Source: Cristatella mucedo (Eukaryota > Bryozoa > Phylactolaemata > Cristatellidae). From it: a stretch of DNA of 64,000 bases. The notes below the pieces were generated by a model. The model did not search any database. It was not told the origin of the DNA and saw only the letters and a program-made list of their open reading frames with translations. Positions 57,868 to 64,000 of this stretch are shown in pieces. The position numbers and the translations under genes were made by a program. The stretch's first letter is position 1, and each line of letters begins with the position of its first letter. The stretch spans positions 4,646,001-4,710,000 of the forward strand of contig WPIO01000003.1 of assembly GCA_009760855.2 (NCBI GenBank), written 5' to 3'.

Positions 57868-58077
57868 TCAGAGTCTGTAGGCCATCTGGTTGAGTACCAG
57901 TGCAGCTAGCCTGCCCGAGGGTTGCTTTGCCGAATTGGCATGTTGCTTCGGCGTTGGAGATATCGGATACACCACACAGTTCTCCCGAGGTGGGAAAGAC
58001 GTTGACAATCCAAATTCGGGTATGGTAGGATCCAAACCAGGCCTTTCTGCACCAATCTTCACGTGTGTCATGATATG
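57868..58077 (-). CDS. Small coiled-coil protein gene, exon 3 (last)
   Basis: A 210-nt minus-strand exon after the acceptor GTAAAATTTAG, in phase 0. It encodes 69 residues, starting HIMTHVKIGAERPGLDPT, with a proline-rich central part (TSFPPRENCVVYPISPTPK) and ending in ALVLNQMAYRL plus stop; AATAAA follows at once. Together with 58290-58469 and 60525-60650 it gives a 171-residue protein in which both introns are phase 0. The tail is rich in short turn-forming stretches rather than secondary-structure repeats. I do not recognise the protein; small proteins of this build occur among ciliary and microtubule-associated proteins, but that is only an analogy. Confidence 0.55.
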   Translation of the reverse strand, partial: HIMTHVKIGAERPGLDPTIPEFGLSTSFPPRENCVVYPISPTPKQHANSAKQPSGRLAALVLNQMAYRL

Positions 58078-58289
58078 CTAAATTTTACGACGCCCAGGCA
58101 AGCCACTTGAAGGATTATATAGCATACAATTGAGAGACACAGCTAGTTAGGTCCCCTTTTCGTTATCAATGTACCTTTGATGGTGTCAATTTGGTACTGC
58201 GTTTGATACAACCATTTGATTCCATCAGAGAGCCGGCCCCTTAATCGTTTGGACTTACACGTTTTCTTTCTGACTCAGATTCCGCTTAC

Positions 58290-58469
58290 TAGTTCTTCAC
58301 GGAGATCTCTTTTTTCTGCCTTCTTTATTTCGGATATAGGTAACTGGCTCACGTGGCTCTGGCTGAGCTGCTCAGACACAGGGGGTTGCGATTTCGATTT
58401 GAGCGCCTCCAAGGTTTGCAGCTTTTTTCTAAGTTGTAAATGGGCTTCTCTTTGTAGAAGTAGCCATGG
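58290..58469 (-). CDS. Small coiled-coil protein gene, exon 2
   Basis: A 180-nt minus-strand exon, phase 0-0, between an acceptor ending ATAGCAGTAG and the donor GAACTA/GTAAGCGG. It encodes 60 residues: a charged heptad-like helix REAHLQLRKKLQTLEALKSK (about residues 7-26), a Pro/Ser/Gln linker and a second charged helix ISEIKKAEKRDLREEL. It is separated from exon 3 by a 212-bp intron. The overlapping 150-codon plus-strand open frame (58216-58668) is Ser/Cys-rich and lacks any motif, so I treat it as the antisense shadow. Confidence 0.6.
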
Positions 58470-58869
58470 CTACTGCTATTTGATATTTGCATATAGTAGA
58501 AAGTCAAACGTCCGCCAGTGTACTGCAGCAAACTGCAACAACGAAAGGTATTTTAATAGACGGCAACGCACATTTACAATAGTAGCATGCAGAAAAGATA
58601 GATTAAAAATGTCATTAGCATCTAATCGTTGTCCCCAACCCCATTCCAACTCATCCGCCCCTGCCTGACGCTTCCGGCGTCCTCCTCCACTTCCTTATCC
58701 TCATCGTTCTCCCCTTTTTCGATTCCAGTGTCCTGCTCTTCAGCGATAGTAGCTTACGGGGTTCACCTTCTCCTCATCCTGCTCCTCGGCGTCCTACTCG
58801 TTCTCCTAGGCATTCAAAGCATGACTTTCTGAAACCTAAAGGGGCTACTGGGGATTGTGGAGCGATTAT

Positions 58870-60434
58870 AATACACGCAGCTTAGAAACTGGCACCTCTG
58901 AACTGAAAACTGTGGTGTCGGACTAGCTGAACTCGTATTTTGAGACTTCAAACCTTGCTAGTAAGTTCCAGTCTGGCTTTAGAGCTCATCACTCCACATA
59001 ATCAGCATTGCTTGGGGTGTACAACGACCAACATAGGAATGCAAACATGGGTAGAGTGTCTCAGCTTTCCTCGCTCGATCTTTCGGCAGCTTTTGATACT
59101 ATCCATAAACAAGTACTTCTAGAGTGCCTCTCATTTCGCCTGGGAATCACTGAAACTGCCCTGCAATGGTTCAGGTCTTATCTCAGTGCGAGACTCCAGA
59201 GTATTGACCTGAATGAACAAGGATCATCCGAGGTACCTCTGAGGTACGGAGTACCTCAGGCTCTGTGCTAGTCCCGTTTTTTTCACTGCTTGTACTCTCC
59301 CTTTTGCCGATGTGATAGCCAAGCAGAATCTAGGCTTACACTTCTATTCAGATGACACTCATTTGTACCTTTGCTTTGATCTCTCCCAGTCTTTGAACAC
59401 CTAGAATTCTCTCAACTCACTTGCTTCATGTATTGATGACATCAGCACATGGATGGCAACAGATTTTCTTGAATTGAATCACGATACAACTATTTTACTA
59501 GTTATTGGCAAACCAAGTGCTATTAAGAAACTAAAAGGCTTACATTGAAAATCGGCCCTGGCAGCTTATCTTCTGTTGAGTTTGCACGACATCGAGGTCT
59601 TAAGTTCAAATAGCGAACTTTCATTACACGAACACATCATCTAGACAGTCAAGCATGCTTATTTTCAGCTATAGAACGTTGCTAAAATTTTGGCTTGTGT
59701 AGATAAAGATTCCACATCTAAGTTGGTCTAGGCATCGGTGTCATGACGTCTTAATTTCTGTAACTCACTGTTGCAGGCCCACTCTCAAGTGCAGTTCAGG
59801 CCATTGCAGCTGGTGCAAAGCTCTGCAGCTAGGCCCTACTGTCGTTAGTGTCGTCATTTCCACATCACAACACTTCTAGCCGACCTGCACAGGCTGCCAG
59901 TCAAGCAACGGATCAAATTCAAGATGTTGTCTCTCACTTTTAGGTAACGTCATTATTTGGCTTCAGCATATCTCTCAGATCTACCCCCAGCAGGCCAAGC
60001 ACCGTACACCTGCTTTCCGGAATCCAACAGTTGACCAACACCTCGTCTAAAAGTCAAATCCTTTGTAGACCTTGCTTTTAGTTCGTATGCTCCCAAAGCT
60101 TGAACTCCCTCCCGACTTGCGAAAGAAAAAACCCTAATTTGACCTCATTTAAAAAGAACTGAAAAACACCTATTTAAGACAGCATTTAGTGGGTCCCAGT
60201 GATTCGTCCATCATGTGCTTTTCGTGCTGACACTGTGCTTGCTGCCTGTCTACCGCATTTGTTTGCTGGCAATGTGCATGTCACCCCTAACCATATTACT
60301 CACGTTTATCAAGCTTGATATTACACACCATTCAATCGAGCGTCCCTTTGCAGGAAATTGGAATCGCCTAGAAAGAGATCGAGTTCACTGAGGGTGCTTT
60401 ATCAAGTGCATTATTATTATTATTATTATTATTC
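58870..60434 (+). mobile_element. LINE-A, 1.55 kb, inside an intron of the coiled-coil gene
   Basis: Plus-strand copy starting near the KFQSGFRAHHST block (58965-59000), then SSLDLSAAFDTIHKQVLLE (59062-59118), FRSYLSARLQSIDL, a decayed YADD region (about 59340, reads YSDDTH), the C-terminal domain, the 3' UTR and a perfect (ATT)n tail at 60409-60434. Frameshifts at about 59265 and later. It lies wholly between exons 1 and 2 of the minus-strand gene, in antisense orientation to it, ending 91 bp from exon 1. Confidence 0.88.
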
Positions 60435-60524
60435 TCTTCGACACGAGTTTGGCAGAATAACGAAATCAGCACTCCTCCTGCCGATTCTGGCACATATTGT
60501 TTTCCAATGGTCATGAGGTCCTAC

Positions 60525-60650
60525 CTCCATGCTCCGATAGCTGTCCTGAATCCTCTGTGCCCACTCTCTCCTTGCTGCAATATATCTCTGTTGGCTACTG
60601 TAGGGTTCTCGAAAGCCGGTTAGGAATTGAATGTACTCTTGAGAACTCAT
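60525..60650 (-). CDS. Small coiled-coil protein gene, exon 1 (start)
   Basis: Minus-strand exon beginning with ATG at 60650 and ending at the donor CATGGAG/GTAGGACC. It encodes 42 residues: MSSQEYIQFLTGFREPYSS then QQRYIAARREWAQRIQDSY, the second part a charged amphipathic helix. Phase 0 fits exon 2. The first intron (2.05 kb) is mostly a LINE-A copy plus flanks. If unspliced, the frame stays open to 60429, giving 73 residues ending in LINE-tail sequence, which I think is accidental. I chose this ATG because it is the first Met of the frame; no upstream exon was found before the CA repeat at 60.7 kb. Confidence 0.6.
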
Positions 60651-60699
60651 ATTATTAATCCCTATTTTGTCTTCGTGGTGTTATCGGAGCAACAGATGT

Positions 60700-60703
<4 letters not shown>

Positions 60704-60740
<37 letters not shown>

Positions 60741-60880
60741 TAACACAAGCACACATTCACACACACACACACACACACAGACACACACAGACACACACTC
60801 ACACACACACACACACACGACACACATCAATGAACAAGCACAGACACACATACCCAAGCAGATGCATGCATGCAAGCACA
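60704..60880 (+). repeat. (CA)n microsatellite, interrupted
   Basis: CA repeat tracts at 60704-60736 and 60758-60818 with short interruptions and a degenerate extension. It lies about 55 bp upstream of the start codon of the minus-strand coiled-coil gene, so it may occupy its promoter or 5' UTR. Confidence 0.93.
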
Positions 60881-60900
60881 CAAATACACATTATTTTTTA

Positions 60901-61052
60901 CTAGCTGATTTAACAGCCTATTTTTGTAGAGCAAAATAAGAGCTTCAATGGCAATCACCACAGCTTGCAGTGGCAATAACCGATTGTCCACTCCAGTATT
61001 CGAACCCACGACCTGGGGCCGAGGTCGTGAAAAGGAACCACCATACCTTGTG
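60901..61052 (-). mobile_element. SINE-A, antisense
   Basis: Reverse complement has the B box region GTGGGTTCGAATACTGG, the body TATTGCCACTGCAAGCTGTG and the tail TAGGCTGTTAAATCAGCTAG, matching 17690-17851. It is sandwiched between two CA/GT microsatellites. Confidence 0.8.
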
Positions 61053-61128
61053 AGAAGTTACGGTTTACAAAATCTGTCAAGCACACAAGCAAGTTGCCAC
61101 ACACGTTCGCAAACACCCCCCCACACCA

Positions 61129-61188
<60 letters not shown>

Positions 61189-61198
61189 GTGTGTGTGT

Positions 61199-61249
<51 letters not shown>

Positions 61250-61279
61250 CGTGTGTGTGTGTCTCTGTGTGTGTATATA
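61129..61279. repeat. (AC)n-ATATAT-(GT)n palindromic microsatellite
   Basis: An AC run from 61129 meets a GT run at a symmetric centre ACATATATGT (61181-61190). Each arm is about 50 bp or longer, so the two are reverse complements apart from a one-base slip at 61199-61201 and a few changes near the right end. Confidence 0.95.
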
Positions 61280-63056
61280 TGAACAGTTTGACGTACCTAC
61301 ATAGACGACCAAAGTGTGGCTTTCAAAATTTCCCTTAGCATCGGCTATTTAGCAGCTACAATTTAGTAATTTTCAATCACGAATCCTGGTTGTACAAAAT
61401 AAGGAACCACTAATGACTTTAATTGCTGTCAGGTTCTCAAAGAATATTTGGGTGGTCACTTGGTAGCCAAGGAATCTAGTCCTACTAATTCACGGATGAG
61501 GATACAGGTTTAAGTAATTCAGTTGGCAAAGTGGATTTGCCACTGCAAGCTAAAGCAATAGCCATTTAAGTTCTTCTGCAGCTAAATAAATTAGGTTAAG
61601 GAATTTGAGATTTACCTTGCTTTCCTAATGAGTTGCCGATTAATGGTTGTTTAGAACTAAAGTGAATTAATTATCGATGGGCGAGTAGCTCGTTTTGTAT
61701 TAGGCTGTTATTACCTCCCTCTAGTGATTGCTTCTCTTTTAGAAAGCTACCGGCAAGCTAATCAGAAGAAATTGGGATTACAACGATTTCCTTGGATGTA
61801 TTTTAGGCTATCCGGCTGCAGAAGCGAGGGTTAGAGATTCCTCCGCCTAGTGAGTTATTGTAATCAGCTAGTAAAAATGTCAGAGGCGAAAATAACTAAT
61901 AAGAATCATGGCGTGCCTTTAATTATATGCGAGTTTAACTGCTTCTCCGAGAAAGATTGTACAGCAGCTGAGTGTATATTCGAGAGCTGATCAAGCGTAC
62001 TTGCAACGGTGATTACTGATCACGAACGGGGCACGTTTCATGGAACAATTTGGCTAGTAATCGCTTATTAATAACCCTGCATCGTTACTGCGAAACGGCT
62101 TTGCCATATCACTGAAATGCCTATCGTTTTGGCTGCGTCGAACACCAGTGGTTGCTACTGCAAGATTGTTGCACTATAAGTAATTTATTTCCCACTCGAT
62201 GAAATTTGATGACGAAGTAACATTAAACGTTTGAGGTGCTTCCTGTACTCGAATTAAATCCGGTTTACATGGCCACTGCGAAACAAATGAACGCATCATC
62301 TTTTACTTTTTTGGAGTGGGTTGCATTATGAGTGCTAGTAATATTTCTGGTTTCGCCGAAATATTTTCGTCAAGCGAAACGGCTAACGTCTCGAAGCCTT
62401 TTTGAACATATAGCTGAACTGCCATGTCGTACAGAGAACTGCAAGATGTACTACAGCAGTAATCAGGTGCGAATGATGAAATCGCCAGATGTTTCTCCAC
62501 GGTCACCTATTACACTTCAAATGTGTGTCATTGGTAGTATATGAAACTTACTGGGGATTCAAAGTTTTCATGTTAGTTTAACCAGGGAAAACTAGGCTTC
62601 CCTTTCAAGAACATCGCGGGCATTTGTGGCTCACATACAGAAGAGATACTATGAACTTGGTTGTTTCTTCTGTAAACCTATTAATTCAAGCTTACGCAGA
62701 AAATATAATATACTCTATATAAATACAAAAGACGACGTTATTACCTATTGATATTATAAGGGGTGGTGGAATTCTTTCAAGTCGTGGTATTACGTTGGAT
62801 GAATAAACCAAGCTTTAAAGCAGCATACAGGGAAAGCGGCCCCAGTGCGACTCCATCTGACTGTAATACCGTACGATTGGATTTTTACATCAAGAGTCAC
62901 TTCTTTGTACATAAGAGTCATCTGTTTTCAACCTGAGTTCTCTCCAAAGTGACGTTATGCAGACACATGTTGCATATACCCTGGCTGGCTTTTGACATTG
63001 TTGTGAATGTGAAATTAAGCTTTCGGTGGTAGCTTATTTTGGAATTAGATACTTAC
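61280..63056. other. Unassigned
   Basis: No LINE blocks. Minus-strand 62303-62506 and plus-strand 62332-62544 are overlapping open frames in a less AT-rich region; neither could be joined to a neighbour in a consistent phase. Confidence 0.3.
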
Positions 63057-63116
63057 AATAAGTGACCTCTTTCATTTTTGCGATTGACTGAAATTGCTGA
63101 TTCTCGAACTCCGATT
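63057..63116 (-). CDS. 60-nt symmetric exon
   Basis: Minus strand; acceptor GCATATTTGCTTAG and an excellent donor TTATT/GTAAGTATC. Phase 1-1 reads SEFENQQFQSIAKMKEVTY. The same frame stays open further upstream (ACNVHCHAISAARHICLE), so the true acceptor could be earlier. It probably belongs to a minus-strand gene that extends beyond the window. No family recognised. Confidence 0.4.
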
Positions 63117-63564
63117 CTAAGCAAATATGCCGAGCCGCACTAATCGCATGGCAATGGACATTGCATGCATAGCCAAATATTCAATGAGCCTAAGGAGGGC
63201 CTTAGTTAAGTGGTCAACCGAGGTATACCTACTGCTTCTGGGCTAAGTATACTGGGAATGATGCAGCAGTGAACGGTATAAGGCAGACCGATGTCAATGA
63301 ATAGATTCTCAGTTTACCAACGCCTTCATTCTTAAACGTACGTTTTGGAGAATCCGGATTTCGTGCGTGGTCTTTTAGTGTTCCAACGGGACCTAAAAAA
63401 GACGTACCTAGAAAACTTGTGAAGTACGATAGAAAAGTATTGTGTTACCGTGTGACAACCAAAAAACTTGCATTGTGTGCGCTTTAATAAATAGTATTTG
63501 GTACCAAGTATAGAATTGTTTTGCTCAAGTTTCCCGTTTTAAACTATCCCGTTCGTACTATCAA

Positions 63565-64000
63565 GGCAACTCACTGCTTACTGGCCTACCAGCATCTGTG
63601 ATAAGGCGATTGCAGCTGGTGCAGAAGTCTGCGGCAAGGCTTGTCTGTCGTGAGCGCTGCAGTAGCCACCCCACACCACTTCCCGCCGATATGCACTAGC
63701 TACCTATCAAGCAACGGATTGACTTCAAGGTTTGGTCACTCACTTTTATTTCACTTCATTCTTTGGCTACAGGCTATCTCTCACATCAACTCATCCACCA
63801 GGCCAAGCGTCGTACCACCCGCTTTTCGGAATCCAACAGTCTACCAAATTCCTCGTACAAACCTCAAATCCTTTAGAGACCGTGGATTTAGATCGTATGC
63901 TCCCAAAGCCTGGAACTCCCTCCCGACTTACATCTGAAAATCCTCTGACTTGAACACATCAAAAGAACTTAAATACACACCTATTTTGGACAGCACTTAG
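63565..64000 (+). mobile_element. LINE-A 3' part, cut by the window edge
   Basis: Plus-strand C-terminal RT region: the RRLQLVQKSAARLV equivalent at about 63605-63650, then IPRTNLKSFRDRGF and SYAPKAWNSLPTYI (63850-63935), and the start of the 3' UTR at the border. One frameshift near 63650. Confidence 0.85.

Noticed and set aside
58216-58668. 150-codon plus-strand open frame
   Set aside because: Ser/Cys-rich with no motif and opposite to a better-supported minus-strand exon with heptad pattern and matching phases.
60667-61312. His/Thr-rich and Cys/Val-rich open frames
   Set aside because: Direct translation of CA and GT microsatellites.
62303-62570. Minus-strand exon with a 45-nt intron (donor CCCCA/GTAAGTTTC at about 62550)
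   Set aside because: Joining creates a stop in every start-compatible frame; no consistent model.

Overview
This is eukaryotic, animal-type DNA. It is AT-rich, most coding signal lies in short exons with GT/AG borders, and the sequence is crowded with decayed non-LTR retrotransposons of the L2/CR1 group. Microsatellites and tRNA-derived SINEs are also present. Nothing looks bacterial: there are no operons, no ribosome-binding-site-led genes and no rRNA, CRISPR or plasmid features. An invertebrate is likely, but the phylum cannot be fixed from the sequence alone.

Repeats. Two LINE families dominate. LINE-A encodes a reverse transcriptase with the YADD motif and a C-terminal block around YLSDLLPHQAK, and ends in an (ATT)n tail. 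LINE-B encodes YLAELQPQLQP and SSAGPRLWNSLP and has a different 3' end. About sixteen LINE-A and seven LINE-B pieces lie on both strands, nearly all 5'-truncated or broken. The best LINE-A reading frame (7042-8196) sits inside a nearly full-length LINE-B (6899-7041 plus 8465-11690). Two SINE families are visible; one (SINE-B) carries a 3' tail that matches the LINE-A 3' end. Long simple repeats lie at 2.77-3.58 kb, 13.5 kb, 28.0 kb and 60.7-61.3 kb.

Host genes. The coding signal that is not transposon-derived is almost all on the minus strand and was recovered by reading splice sites and intron phases by eye. (1) At 60650-57868 a compact three-exon gene gives a 171-residue protein with a coiled-coil middle; all its introns are phase 0 and AATAAA follows the stop. 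A LINE-A copy sits in its first intron in the opposite orientation. (2) At about 57.1-54.29 kb is the 3' part of a type I membrane protein gene: ectodomain exon, then a last exon with a transmembrane helix and a Ser-rich tail, with AATAAA downstream. (3) From about 44 kb down to 14 kb are scattered minus-strand exons whose translations resemble fibronectin type III and Ig-like domains. Several are symmetric phase 1-1 exons. They may belong to one large receptor or adhesion gene, or to a cluster of related genes, with LINE-filled introns. Part of this locus (26.76-27.65 kb) has a diverged tandem copy at 28.99-29.86 kb.

Plus-strand coding signal is weak: a stop-interrupted membrane protein fragment at 21.6-21.9 kb and two coding-looking blocks at 41.2-42.0 kb. 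All exon boundaries are manual predictions without transcript evidence. Gene identity is given only to domain level because I did not recognise specific orthologues.
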